Shown: positions 31,168 to 39,885 of the stretch, piece after piece
Layout of the letters: every line of letters begins with the position of its first letter
Position numbering within the stretch: the stretch's first letter is position 1
Origin: Rhodospirillaceae bacterium
Lineage (GTDB): Bacteria > Pseudomonadota > Alphaproteobacteria > Rhodospirillales > Rhodospirillaceae
Direction: 5' to 3'
NCBI GenBank assembly: GCA_947476925.1
Contig: CANJSF010000002.1
Coordinates: 62,001 to 126,000, forward strand
Length of the DNA stretch: 64,000 nucleotides
The notes under the pieces: model-generated
The model's database searches: none
What the model was told of the DNA's origin: nothing
Seen by the model: the letters and a program-made list of their open reading frames with translations, nothing else
Position numbers and translations under genes: made by a program

Positions 31168-31613
31168 CAATAATCTTTCCACGCCACGATATGCTGAACC
31201 AAAGAGCCCGCCTTGCGTTCGCCTACAATACGCCCGCGCACCGAGATTTTGGCTTCGTGGACGGTTTCAGGCCGACCACTTTTGAGTGGGTGCCAATCAA
31301 ATAAGTCCTTGCCCTCATGCACCAGCCTGTACCCACATGTGGTGGGCAGCCAATCTAAGTCACCGATGGTTTCGGGCTTTAACATCACGCAATCGGGCAC
31401 AAATTTTTTCCGCTGCGCGTAGTTGCTGCATTGGCACGTGTGGGCATCAAGCAGACGGCAGGCCACGTTGGTAATTTTCAGCTTAATGCCTTTGATTTGC
31501 ACTTTGTGCAGGCAGCATTTGCCGCATCCGTCACACAGGCTCTCCCATTCTTCAGGCGACATCTGCGCCAGAGTCTTTGTTTTCCAGAAGGCAGGGGCGG
31601 TGTCTTCGGGCAT
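31167..31613 (-). CDS. YcgN family cysteine-cluster protein (UPF0260)
   Basis: 148 residues. It has the zinc/iron-chelating CxxCxxCC pattern [12 protein letters not shown] near residue 30 and further cysteines in [14 protein letters not shown] and TTCGYR, matching UPF0260/YcgN. The molecular role is unknown; a metal cluster is likely. It begins one base after the sco1 stop and overlaps the next gene start, so it belongs to the ccm transcription unit. Confidence 0.9.
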   Translation of the reverse strand: MPEDTAPAFWKTKTLAQMSPEEWESLCDGCGKCCLHKVQIKGIKLKITNVACRLLDAHTCQCSNYAQRKKFVPDCVMLKPETIGDLDWLPTTCGYRLVHEGKDLFDWHPLKSGRPETVHEAKISVRGRIVGERKAGSLVQHIVAWKDY

Positions 31614-31614
31614 T

Positions 31615-32226
31615 TTAATGTCGAGGATCCATCGCTTGCCGAATCTGTGCGGCCATTTGCTCGGGCAATATGTCGGACTTAAAGTGAGTCACATAATTTC
31701 CGGTCCGGTCCATCAGGTACACGAAGCCTGAGTGATCCATCATGTAGTCGTCGGGAGTCTGAATCTTAGCTTTTTTGAAATACACCCGGTAAGCGCTGGT
31801 CGCCTGCCGTACTTGCTCGGGCGTACCGGTCAGCGCCAAAAAGCGCGGATGAAAATTAGCTACGTATTCGGCCATCACCTGAACCGTGTCCCGCTCGGGG
31901 TCGACGGTGATGAACACTGGGATCAGATCGTCGGCGAGCGGTCCGGTAATGCTCACGGCTTGCGTCATGTTGGCCAGGGTCAGCGGGCAAATGTCGGGGC
32001 AGTGCGTGAAGCCGAAGTACACCAGCGTGAACTTGCCCTTCAACGCGTCGGATGTGACGGGTTTGTTGGTCTGGTCGATCAACGTAAACGTCCCGCCAAT
32101 AGCCACACTTCCCTCGATCAAACGGTTGTTGGGGCGTTCAGGGCGTAGGCCTGGGAAATACATCGCCAGCAGCAACAGCGTGCCAGCCAGAATGATGCCG
32201 GGAATAATAAATTTCTTTGGATTCAT
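31615..32226 (-). CDS. SCO1/SenC copper chaperone for cytochrome oxidase
   Basis: 203 residues. An N-terminal membrane anchor ([18 protein letters not shown]) holds a thioredoxin-fold domain in the periplasm. The copper ligands are the CxxxC in [13 protein letters not shown] and the His in MDHSGFVYL. Sco proteins deliver copper to the CuA site of cytochrome oxidase or act as thiol reductants. Placement one base after ccmI ties it to the cytochrome c maturation operon. Confidence 0.93.
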   Translation of the reverse strand: MNPKKFIIPGIILAGTLLLLAMYFPGLRPERPNNRLIEGSVAIGGTFTLIDQTNKPVTSDALKGKFTLVYFGFTHCPDICPLTLANMTQAVSITGPLADDLIPVFITVDPERDTVQVMAEYVANFHPRFLALTGTPEQVRQATSAYRVYFKKAKIQTPDDYMMDHSGFVYLMDRTGNYVTHFKSDILPEQMAAQIRQAMDPRH

Positions 32227-32227
32227 T

Positions 32228-33628
32228 TTATTTCAAAGCCTGCAAGCGGCGATCCAGGTCGGTGGCCAATGCGCCTTGCGCTTTGGCTTTGGCGGCCATC
32301 CAGTCTTTGCGTGCCGCATCCTTGTTGCCAGCCTTGAGCGCGCTCAAGCCGCGCACAAACAGCGCTTCGGGCTGATCAGGCGCAAGCTTGAGAATGTCAT
32401 TGGTGATTGTCGTTACTTGCGCGGGCAAGGGCGTCGGCCCATTGATATCTGCTTCGCTCAACAAGACGGCCGCCAAATTGATCTTGGGCGCGATCTCGGC
32501 CGGCTTTAAGGCCATGGCCTTTTCAAAAGCCTGCTTCGCCCCGACCGTATTACGCAAAACAGTGTACGAGCGGCCCAGCATCAGCCAACCATTGTAGTCG
32601 TCGGGGTTGTTTTCTAACCGCCCCGCCAAGCTGCCGACCATGGCTTGGATCTGAGCCAAGTTCTCGCCCGAGAACTGATTCTTGATGGCGCCCACATCCG
32701 GCGCAGTGATGTCATTGGGGTCAGCTGGCTGAGGCTGCATTTGCGTCGCGGGCCCCGGCGTGGCGCTGGCGGCAACGCCATCAAGCGGATGCCGCGGTTC
32801 CACAGACATGGGCATCACGGCCGCACTTTGCGCGACCTGAAACATCTGGTTGCGCACCATCTCTAACCACGGCGCATCGGGTGGTGCTCCGGCCGTGAGA
32901 TCGCGCCAAATGGCAATGGCCGTGCGCGGATCACCATCTTGGGCGGCCGCCAAGCCTAAATAAAACCGCGCGCGGGGCTCAGCCCGATCACGCTGCAGGG
33001 CTGTGGTCAGTGCCGCGCGCGCTTCGGGGCCTACACGACCACCGGCTACCGTCACGGCCATTTCGCCGAAGTTGGCATAGGGCTCAGCGCCCTCGGGGTT
33101 TAGCGTCAGCACGTGTTGATAGGCGGCAAGTGCATCTTGGTAGCGCTCGATTTGTTTGTAGCTGCGCGCCAGCAGCGACCAACCCTCGATATTGCCAGGG
33201 TCAGTTTGCATGCGTGCGGCCAACTGTTCCACCAAACCCGCCATGTCTTTGTCGACCGGCGGCGCCGCTGCTACGGGCCGCAACATCGGCGCGCCCAAGT
33301 TCATGTATATCGCAAACGCCACCATCGGCACCGTGATGGCCAAGGTGGCGGTCAAACCTGCGCGCAGTCCAGGGCCTTCGCGCCAAGCGGCTAACGCCGG
33401 GCGACGGCCCGCGGCCAAAAGGCGGCGCTGAATTTCCAAACGAATTGCGGCGGCTTCATCTTCACTCATGGTGCCGCGTGTTTGCTCACGGGCGACTTCA
33501 TTGAGCTGATCTTTGAGCACCGTCATATCGCGACGTTCCTCGGGCGAGTTCGCGCGCTCGCGCACAAGGGGCCAGAGCAACGCCACAACAACGAGAATTG
33601 CCAATGCCGCCAGCATCGCCCAAATCAT
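32228..33628 (-). CDS. ccmI: Cytochrome c biogenesis protein CcmI (CycH)
   Basis: 466 residues. Two membrane segments (residues 1-20 and about 93-115) flank a cytosolic loop with SPEERRDMTVLKDQLNEV, the CcmI-1 domain. The periplasmic CcmI-2 part carries TPR repeats such as SLLARSYKQIERYQDALAAYQ and GWLMLGRSYTVLRNTVGAKQ (in parts). It chaperones apocytochrome c to the heme ligase. Its ATG overlaps the ccmH stop (ATGA, 33625-33628). Confidence 0.92.
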   Translation of the reverse strand: MIWAMLAALAILVVVALLWPLVRERANSPEERRDMTVLKDQLNEVAREQTRGTMSEDEAAAIRLEIQRRLLAAGRRPALAAWREGPGLRAGLTATLAITVPMVAFAIYMNLGAPMLRPVAAAPPVDKDMAGLVEQLAARMQTDPGNIEGWSLLARSYKQIERYQDALAAYQHVLTLNPEGAEPYANFGEMAVTVAGGRVGPEARAALTTALQRDRAEPRARFYLGLAAAQDGDPRTAIAIWRDLTAGAPPDAPWLEMVRNQMFQVAQSAAVMPMSVEPRHPLDGVAASATPGPATQMQPQPADPNDITAPDVGAIKNQFSGENLAQIQAMVGSLAGRLENNPDDYNGWLMLGRSYTVLRNTVGAKQAFEKAMALKPAEIAPKINLAAVLLSEADINGPTPLPAQVTTITNDILKLAPDQPEALFVRGLSALKAGNKDAARKDWMAAKAKAQGALATDLDRRLQALK

Positions 33629-34086
33629 GGCTGCGGCTCCCGGTTGGTCATGGACTTGAGTTCCTGGGTTTCAGCTTCACTCAGTGCGGTTGGCGCGATG
33701 CCGGCCGGTTTGCGCAATCGACGTACCGCCATGAGGGCACCAATCACCAACACCAGCAGCGGGCCGAACCACAAAACAAGTGTCTCGGTCGTCATACGGG
33801 GCTTTAGCAGCACAAAGTCGCCATATCGCTGCACCATGTACGCCAGAACCTGCTCATTGCTATCGCCAGCGGTAATGCGATCACGCACCAAAATGCGCAT
33901 ATCACGCGCCAACTCAGCGCTCGAATCATCAATGGTTTCGTTCTGGCAGACAACGCATCGCAAGGCTTTGCTCACCTCGCGTGCGCGTTGCTCCTTCGCA
34001 GGATCGTTGAGGCGCTCGTCGGGCTGCACGGCCCAGGTGCTTGCGCTTAAACACAGCACTGCGATGAAAGGGATGACGCGTTTCAT
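33625..34086 (-). CDS. ccmH: Cytochrome c maturation thiol reductase CcmH (CcmL/CycL)
   Basis: 153 residues from the ATG at 34086. A signal peptide (VIPFIAVLCLSASTWA) precedes the redox motif LRCVVCQNETIDDS, which reduces the CxxCH disulfide of apocytochrome c. A membrane helix (LVLWFGPLLVLVIGALMAV) and the tail follow. Overlaps ccmG upstream and ccmI downstream by four bases each. Confidence 0.94.
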   Translation of the reverse strand: MKRVIPFIAVLCLSASTWAVQPDERLNDPAKEQRAREVSKALRCVVCQNETIDDSSAELARDMRILVRDRITAGDSNEQVLAYMVQRYGDFVLLKPRMTTETLVLWFGPLLVLVIGALMAVRRLRKPAGIAPTALSEAETQELKSMTNREPQP

Positions 34087-34649
34087 TTGTTCAACTGCGC
34101 AATCAGCGGGGCCAGCGTCGTTTGCCAAACTTCGGGCGTGACGGGTCCAATTTGCTTGTACCGAATCACCCCCATCTTATCGACCACGAAAGTTTCGGGC
34201 GCTCCTGTCACGCCCAACGCAATGGCCGCCACGCTACGAGGGTCCTGGCCAATGCGCGTGTAGGGGTCGCCGTTTTTAGCCAGCCACTGCAAACTTGCCT
34301 CAGGCGAATCGCGCCAAGCAATGCCATGAATGGCAACGGCGTTATTCTTTTTCAGTTCCATCAGAAACGGATGCTCGGCCAAACACGCCACGCACCACGA
34401 ACCCCAGACGTTGACCAAACTGACTTCGCCATTCAGTTCGGCCGTGATCAGGCCCGGCTCGCGGCCGGGCAAGGCCGCAAGGTTGAATTCAGGCAGCGGT
34501 GTGTTCAATAGCACGCTCGGCAATAGGTGTGGGTCTGCCCCCTGGCTCACATCCAATAGACGCTTGCCGAAAATGCCCACCAAGACAGCAATCACCAAGA
34601 GTGGAATCAGGAACGGCAACCGTGACGGCTTGGGTGTCGTCGTGTTCAA
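34083..34649 (-). CDS. ccmG: Thiol:disulfide interchange protein CcmG/DsbE
   Basis: 188 residues from a TTG start at 34649, five bases after the ccmF stop codon, which gives the family's normal length. An ATG at 34703 would add 18 residues and overlap ccmF by 50 bases. An N-terminal anchor (FLIPLLVIAVLVGIFG) holds a thioredoxin domain with the active site GSWCVACLAEHP and the family Glu/Pro features (GVTGAPETFVVD). It keeps apocytochrome or CcmH reduced. Confidence 0.9.
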   Translation of the reverse strand: MNTTTPKPSRLPFLIPLLVIAVLVGIFGKRLLDVSQGADPHLLPSVLLNTPLPEFNLAALPGREPGLITAELNGEVSLVNVWGSWCVACLAEHPFLMELKKNNAVAIHGIAWRDSPEASLQWLAKNGDPYTRIGQDPRSVAAIALGVTGAPETFVVDKMGVIRYKQIGPVTPEVWQTTLAPLIAQLNK

Positions 34650-34653
34650 GGAA

Positions 34654-36633
34654 TTATTCCGCTGCTTGTGGTGCTGTCGCGATGGCGCGCCGGGCCGCTC
34701 CAATGCGATGGCGGCGGTCCGACAACGACACCAATCCGCCGAAGGCCATCAGCAACACGCCGTACCACAGGCATGGCACAAAGGGCTCGTAATAGATTCG
34801 CGTCACAAACGCGCCTTCATCACCATCCATGTCGCCAATCACAACGTAAAGGTCTGAGACAAAGGTCGTGTGAATCGCCGCTTCAGTCGTTTGTTGTGGC
34901 GGCTGGCTGAAGTTGCGCTTCTGCGGGCTGAGTGTGGCAATGGTTTTGCCATCGCGTGTGACGGTGTAGCGCCCTTCAATGGCGCTGTAGTTGGGGCCTT
35001 GGACTTGCCGGGCGCCCTCGAACGTGAAGCGATAGCCAACCAAATCAGTATGCTCGCCGGGCTTCAAGCTCTCAACGCTCTCTTGTTTCCACGCGCTTGC
35101 TCCGGTCACGCCGACAATCAACACCGCCATGCCCAAATGCGCCAACGTCATGCCATAGGCCGAGCGCGGCAGATTGCTCATGCGTTGCCAACTCAAACCT
35201 TGCTCGCCGCTGACACGCATCACCCATTCGCTGATCGTAGAAGCAGCCAACCATGCGGCCAGCGCCATGCCGCCACCGGCCGCAAGGCTGATCAGATCGC
35301 CGCCGTTGCCCACCCAAGTGGCAATCAGCACCACCACGGTCAATCCTGCTGCGACCTTCAAACGTTGTAACGCGCCTGCTAAATCAGCACGCTTCCATGC
35401 CAAGAATGGCCCGATCCCCGCCAACACAATCAGCGGCGTCATCAGCGGCACGAAAACCGCATTGAAATAGGGCGCACCGACCGAAAGTTTTCCGAGCTGA
35501 AGCGCATCGGCGATCAGCGGATAAAGCGTGCCGAGCAAGACGGTGGCCGCTGAGGTTGTCAGCAGCAGGTTGTTGATCAGCAAGCCGCCCTCGCGCGAAA
35601 CAGGCGCAAACACGCCGCCGCCATCCATGGCGGGCGCGCGAATCGCATAAAGTGTGAATGATCCGCCGATGGCCGCTGCCAGCAAAATCAACACAAACAC
35701 GCCACGTGTCGGGTCGGCAGCAAAAGCGTGAACTGATGTGAGAATCCCTGAGCGCACCAAGAACGTGCCAAGCAAGCTGAGCGAGAAGGTGATGATGGCC
35801 AGCAAGATCGTCCAACTCTTGAGCGCTTCGCGACGCTCGACGACAATGGCGGAATGTAAAAGTGCGGTGCCCGTCAGCCACGGAATGAACGAGGCGTTTT
35901 CAACCGGATCCCAAAACCACCAGCCGCCCCAACCCAGTTCGTAATAGGCCCACCAGCTGCCGAGCCCGATGCCAAACGTCAGGCACGTCCAAGCCGCTAA
36001 GGCCCAAGGCCGCACCCAGCGCGCCCAGGTGGAATCCACCCGACCTTCGATTAGTGCCGCCACGGCAAACGAAAACGCCACCGAGAAGCCGACATAGCCC
36101 AGATACAACATGGGCGGATGAAACGCCAAACCTGGGTCTTGCAAGAGTGGGTTCAGCCCATTGCCTTGCGCCGGAGCGGGGTCAAGCCGCAAAAACGGAT
36201 TAGAGGTGAACAAAATAAACGCAATAAAGCCCACGCCGATCATGGCTTGGATGGCGAGCGTGCGCGCTTTCAATGTCGGCGGCAGGTTGCCGCCAAAGGC
36301 CGCTACGGCTGCGCCAAACAAACTGAGCACCAAAACCCACAGCACCATGGAACCTTCATGGTTGCCCCACACACCCGAAATTTTATAAAGCAGCGGCTTG
36401 GCGGTGTGCGAATTCTCAGCCACGCCGATGACCGAGAAGTCTGACACAATATATGCATGCATGAGTGCGCCGAAGGCGAGCGCACAGAGCAAGAACTGAG
36501 TCAGCGCTGCGGGCTCTGCCATGGCCATCCAGGCTGCGTTGCCGCGCGCAGCACCCAGCAACGGCATGGTGCTTTGCACCAGCGCCACCAACAGCGCCAA
36601 TGCTAAGGCGAAATGTCCAAGTTCAATGATCAT
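34654..36633 (-). CDS. ccmF: Heme lyase subunit CcmF (CycK)
   Basis: 659 residues with about 15 membrane helices. The heme-handling WWD loop reads WGGWWFWDPVENASFIPWL. Other conserved parts are WGNHEGSMVLWVL and QDPGLAFHPPMLYLGYVG. It forms the holocytochrome c synthase with CcmH and CcmI. Full length. Four bases downstream of ccmE. Confidence 0.96.
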   Translation of the reverse strand: MIIELGHFALALALLVALVQSTMPLLGAARGNAAWMAMAEPAALTQFLLCALAFGALMHAYIVSDFSVIGVAENSHTAKPLLYKISGVWGNHEGSMVLWVLVLSLFGAAVAAFGGNLPPTLKARTLAIQAMIGVGFIAFILFTSNPFLRLDPAPAQGNGLNPLLQDPGLAFHPPMLYLGYVGFSVAFSFAVAALIEGRVDSTWARWVRPWALAAWTCLTFGIGLGSWWAYYELGWGGWWFWDPVENASFIPWLTGTALLHSAIVVERREALKSWTILLAIITFSLSLLGTFLVRSGILTSVHAFAADPTRGVFVLILLAAAIGGSFTLYAIRAPAMDGGGVFAPVSREGGLLINNLLLTTSAATVLLGTLYPLIADALQLGKLSVGAPYFNAVFVPLMTPLIVLAGIGPFLAWKRADLAGALQRLKVAAGLTVVVLIATWVGNGGDLISLAAGGGMALAAWLAASTISEWVMRVSGEQGLSWQRMSNLPRSAYGMTLAHLGMAVLIVGVTGASAWKQESVESLKPGEHTDLVGYRFTFEGARQVQGPNYSAIEGRYTVTRDGKTIATLSPQKRNFSQPPQQTTEAAIHTTFVSDLYVVIGDMDGDEGAFVTRIYYEPFVPCLWYGVLLMAFGGLVSLSDRRHRIGAARRAIATAPQAAE

Positions 36634-36637
36634 GCTA

Positions 36638-37117
36638 TCAGTTCGTTGTTGCCGCGGGTGCGGTGTCTGCGGTTGCTTTGGCTTGGCCCTCGGGCTGCCA
36701 GTGCCCGGTTTTCTTCAGCGCTTCGGCGACTTCTGGCGGCATGTAATTTTCATCGTGTTTGGCCAATACGTCGCTGGCCATAAAGATTCCGTCACGCCCC
36801 ATTTTGCCCTCGGCAACGATGCCTTGGCCTTCGCGAAATAGGTCGGGCAAAATGCCCGTGTAGCTAATGGTCAACTTCTCGACATTGTCGGTGACAATGA
36901 AAGTGACAGTCTCGGCCGATTTTTTCACACTGCCTTCTTCAACCAAGCCGCCCACACGCAATCGTTGCTCGGGTGCGACGTGGCGCTCTTTCATGTCGCT
37001 TGGGCTGAAGAAGAAAACCAAGTTGTCGTCCATCGCCGTCAGAATCAGCGCCGTCGCCGAAAACAAGCCCAACAACCCCAAGCCAACAAAATACAGGCGG
37101 CGACGTTTGCGCGTCAT
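36638..37117 (-). CDS. ccmE: Heme chaperone CcmE (CycJ)
   Basis: 159 residues. One N-terminal membrane anchor (YFVGLGLLGLFSATALILTA) and a periplasmic OB-fold. The covalent heme His lies in VLAKHDENYMPPEV, the family signature. It carries heme from CcmC to CcmF. The ATG overlaps the ccmD stop (ATGA, 37114-37117). Confidence 0.95.
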   Translation of the reverse strand: MTRKRRRLYFVGLGLLGLFSATALILTAMDDNLVFFFSPSDMKERHVAPEQRLRVGGLVEEGSVKKSAETVTFIVTDNVEKLTISYTGILPDLFREGQGIVAEGKMGRDGIFMASDVLAKHDENYMPPEVAEALKKTGHWQPEGQAKATADTAPAATTN

Positions 37118-37299
37118 GGCGTGTTCTCACTTTGGGAATCTCGCGCCGCCTTCAGCCCGCTGAACTCCTGCTCGCGCGCTTTCCACGACCTCAATGACAG
37201 CGTCAAAATTCCTGACAAGCCCAACAGCGCCAGTGCATAGGCCGGCCACACGAACATCGCGTAGCCACCCATGTGAAAATATTCTGCCAGTGTGTTCAT
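37114..37299 (-). CDS. ccmD: Heme exporter accessory protein CcmD
   Basis: 61 residues with one membrane helix (FVWPAYALALLGLSGILTL) preceded by HMGGYA and followed by a charged tail, the CcmD pattern. It helps release heme-loaded CcmE from the CcmABC complex. Three bases after ccmC and overlapping ccmE. Confidence 0.9.
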   Translation of the reverse strand: MNTLAEYFHMGGYAMFVWPAYALALLGLSGILTLSLRSWKAREQEFSGLKAARDSQSENTP

Positions 37300-37302
37300 C
37301 AG

Positions 37303-38022
37303 TTATTCCGCCGCCGCTAAATTAAATCGCGCAGTGCGTATTTTGGCCGACAGCAATTCACTGCGCAGGCGAATAATCAGCACGGCCACATAATATGTTT
37401 GAAAGGCAAACACCATCAGCAGCAAAGGCCACAACATCGCCGCGTTAATGCTAAAGCCGGCGAAGCTCCGAATGGCGGGCTGATGCAGCGTGTTCCACCA
37501 CTCGACCGAGAAATGAATGATCGGCAAGTTCACCGAACCGACCAGCGCTAACAATGCCGCCGCTTTATCGCCTCGCTCCTGGTCTTCGAACGAATCACCC
37601 AGCGCGATGTAACCCAGATACAGAAAGAACAAAATCAGCATGGATGTCAGGCGCGCATCCCATACCCAAAATGTACCCCACATGGGTTGGCCCCACAGCA
37701 TGCCCGTGACCAGGCACAAACCGGTGAACATCGCGCCAATGGGGGCCGACGCGCGGGCGATGATGTGGGCAATCGTGTGGCGCCAAATCAGGTAGACCGC
37801 CGAAGACACCGCCATCACGCCATAAACCATCGACCCCATCCAGGCCGCAGGCACATGCACATACATAATGCGGACAGTTTCGCTCTGCTGGTAGTCGGGC
37901 GGGGAAAACACCAACGCGATGGGAATGCCCACGGCGAAACACAACGCGCTCAAGCCTGCGGCATACGGAAACACCGCATTGGCGATTTTCATAAAGAACG
38001 TGGGGTTGGCAAACTTGTGCAT
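37303..38022 (-). CDS. ccmC: Heme transporter / heme:CcmE handling protein CcmC
   Basis: 239 residues from the ATG at 38022, set by the conserved KFANPTFFM start; there is no clear ribosome site, and a longer frame to 38103 is not conserved. Six membrane helices. The WWD-type loop GTFWVWDARLTSMLILF binds heme for transfer to CcmE. A gap of 118 bp separates it from ccmB, the only sizeable gap in the cluster. Confidence 0.94.
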   Translation of the reverse strand: MHKFANPTFFMKIANAVFPYAAGLSALCFAVGIPIALVFSPPDYQQSETVRIMYVHVPAAWMGSMVYGVMAVSSAVYLIWRHTIAHIIARASAPIGAMFTGLCLVTGMLWGQPMWGTFWVWDARLTSMLILFFLYLGYIALGDSFEDQERGDKAAALLALVGSVNLPIIHFSVEWWNTLHQPAIRSFAGFSINAAMLWPLLLMVFAFQTYYVAVLIIRLRSELLSAKIRTARFNLAAAE

Positions 38023-38140
38023 GGGGCGGTTGTCGCACTCAATATGGGGACGCTCAAGTAGGCTGCAAACATCGGTCGAACTGTGACAGGGGAAATCGAA
38101 CAAGTCTATGATTTAACTCAATAAATTACCTTTAGAAGGG

Positions 38141-38806
38141 TTATTCCAAGGCGTGGCGCAGCGCACTTGCGGCCGTCCACGGGCAGAGCGTCAGGGCTGC
38201 AATCAGCAGACCGCCTAAAACCGCATAGGGGGTCGTTGACGCCACGCCCAAAATCGCGCCTTCCACGGCTGCCGCTCCGAAAATAAGGATGGGGATGTAG
38301 AGCGGCAACAACAGCAACGACAGCAATACGCCACCGCGTTTGGCGCCCAGCGTCAGCGCTGCACCCACAGCGCCCAGCAAGCTAAGTGTCGGGGTGCCAA
38401 GCAAAAGCGAGATCATCAGCGCGCCGTAGGCTTGCGCGGGCAGCTGTAAGGCCATCGCGACCACAGGCGCTGCAATCAACAATGCCATGCCCGTTGTCAG
38501 CCAGTGCGCAATTGTTTTAGCGAACACCATGGCCACGGGCTCAACCCCGCTTAGAACTAACTGATCTAAGGTGCCGTCCTCGTAATCCAGCGCAAACAAG
38601 CGCTCCAGCGACAACATCGCCGCCAACAATGCTGTCGTCCACACCACACCCGATGCGATGCGCGATTGCACATTAAGCTCTGGGCCTACACCGAACGCGA
38701 ACAGCGCCGCAGCAATGGCGAAGAAGGCAATCACCGTCATCACATCGCCTTGGCTGCGCAAGGACAACGTCAGCTCACGACGCAAGATTGCAAAAAAGCC
38801 GCTCAT
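38141..38806 (-). CDS. ccmB: Heme ABC exporter permease CcmB
   Basis: 221 residues, six hydrophobic segments, beginning FFAILRRELTLSLRS as in other CcmB proteins and containing LERLFALDYEDGTLDQL. With CcmA it forms the ABC transporter needed to free holo-CcmE. The start overlaps the ccmA stop by four bases (38803-38806). Confidence 0.94.
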   Translation of the reverse strand: MSGFFAILRRELTLSLRSQGDVMTVIAFFAIAAALFAFGVGPELNVQSRIASGVVWTTALLAAMLSLERLFALDYEDGTLDQLVLSGVEPVAMVFAKTIAHWLTTGMALLIAAPVVAMALQLPAQAYGALMISLLLGTPTLSLLGAVGAALTLGAKRGGVLLSLLLLPLYIPILIFGAAAVEGAILGVASTTPYAVLGGLLIAALTLCPWTAASALRHALE

Positions 38807-39459
38807 GCTGCCGCCGACGCCGGCTGTGTTTGTCGCACGTCAAGTGTACGGGCTTGGGGCAACAACGAATCACCGTGGCTGGCCATCACAATCATCCCGC
38901 CGCGATGCAAGTGCGCACTCAAAGTGTTACGAAGTGCATTTAAAGCAGCATCATCAAGGGTATTGGTGGGTTCATCCAATAACCACAATGGGGCATTGCT
39001 CAAGGCTACGCGCGCCAGCGCCACGCGATGACGCTGGCCTGCCGACAACACGCGCGCAGTAATGTCGGCCAAATGCGACAAGCCAAACGTCGCCATCGCG
39101 CGTTCGACATCACTTGCGCGTGCACCGCGCAAGCTTGCCCAGAAAAATAAATTCTCACGGACGGTTTGCGCCGACTTCACCGCATCAAGGTGACCTGCAA
39201 ACCCCAGCCGTGCGCCATGGGCGCTGAGATCCTCGGAAATATCATCACCATTCCACGTCAGTGCGCCGCTGCTTGCGCGTGCCAGGCCCGCCATCAGGCG
39301 AAGCAAAGTTGTTTTGCCGCTGCCATTGGGGCCGCGCAGCACCATCGCCTCGCCCGAGGCAATGCGAAATGAAAGGTTGGTCAGCACCATGCGCCCGCCA
39401 CGCTGGCAATTTAAGCGCGCGCCTGAAAATTCTGCCGTGTTGAAAACCGGTCCGCTCAT
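38803..39459 (-). CDS. ccmA: Heme ABC exporter ATP-binding protein CcmA
   Basis: 218 residues from the ATG at 39459; the longer frame enters the structured intergenic region. Walker A GPNGSGKTTLL, ABC signature LSAGQRHRVALARV and Walker B LWLLDEPTNTLD are intact. First gene of the ccmABCDEFGHI-sco1-ycgN-ygjP run on the minus strand. Confidence 0.95.
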   Translation of the reverse strand: MSGPVFNTAEFSGARLNCQRGGRMVLTNLSFRIASGEAMVLRGPNGSGKTTLLRLMAGLARASSGALTWNGDDISEDLSAHGARLGFAGHLDAVKSAQTVRENLFFWASLRGARASDVERAMATFGLSHLADITARVLSAGQRHRVALARVALSNAPLWLLDEPTNTLDDAALNALRNTLSAHLHRGGMIVMASHGDSLLPQARTLDVRQTQPASAAA

Positions 39460-39520
39460 GGGCGGACCATAGCAGAATTTTTTGCAGTGCAAGGTTGGTG
39501 GGGCTGCGGCGGGAAAGAGC

Positions 39521-39571
39521 GGCGGCCAGTGCAAGTGGGGTTGGAGGGGGGAGGGGTTTGCACTGGCCGCC
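39521..39571. repeat. Perfect 14-bp inverted repeat with G-rich loop
   Basis: Arms GGCGGCCAGTGCAA (39521-39534) and its exact complement (39558-39571) enclose 23 bases made almost only of G and T with four G-runs (39537-39556). The loop could form a G-quadruplex on the plus strand. There is no T-run, so a simple terminator is unlikely. A partial copy of the arm (GCAGTGCAAGG) lies at about 39484-39494. Confidence 0.85.
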
Positions 39572-39637
39572 AGATCAGCTGTCGGGGCATAGGGGGATAC
39601 AACCCGACAAACAGCAACTACACCCGAAGGAGCCAAG

Positions 39638-39684
39638 ATGAGCCGCTGTTGATGGTGTGTAAGATGCTAGCCAAATGTGGCTAA
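39638..39684 (+). other. Two coupled micro-ORFs upstream of acnA (possible leader peptides)
   Basis: GAAGGAG at 39626-39632 is a very strong ribosome site five bases before ATG-AGC-CGC-TGT-TGA (Met-Ser-Arg-Cys). Its stop overlaps a second ATG (TGATG) opening a ten-codon frame MVCKMLAKCG. A TAGCCA/TGGCTA hairpin (39668-39683) covers its end. Both carry Cys codons. Possible leader peptides for the downstream Fe-S enzyme gene acnA; unproven. Confidence 0.35.
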
Positions 39685-39885
39685 AACCGGGTGAGTTGTG
39701 TGACAAAATTGTGAGCTAATGTCCTGGGCTGCGACTCGGATTTCCCATATCTCCCAAGGGCTTGGCCAAGTTCTCCACAGCGCGCACCCCTAGACAATAA
39801 GGCAGGGATGTGGATGATGCCTCAAAGCCCGGCCATCAACGGGCAGGCTCAATTCAAAACAAACTTCTAAGTAGGGGACCCGCTA

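Larger units (their letters stand above)
39460..39885. other. Structured divergent region between ccmA and acnA
   Basis: 426 bp with no standard gene. It holds two hairpins with G-rich loops (39521-39571 and 39580-39609), two tiny coupled ORFs (39638-39684) and a hairpin just before acnA (GCCCG 39827-39831 with CGGGC 39840-39844, plus outer arms GCCT/AGGC). Promoters for both directions must lie here; I find no convincing consensus match. Confidence 0.6.

Noticed and set aside
39771-39779. TTCTCCACA, an 8/9 DnaA-box match before acnA
   Set aside because: A single isolated near-match is expected by chance and has no cluster around it.
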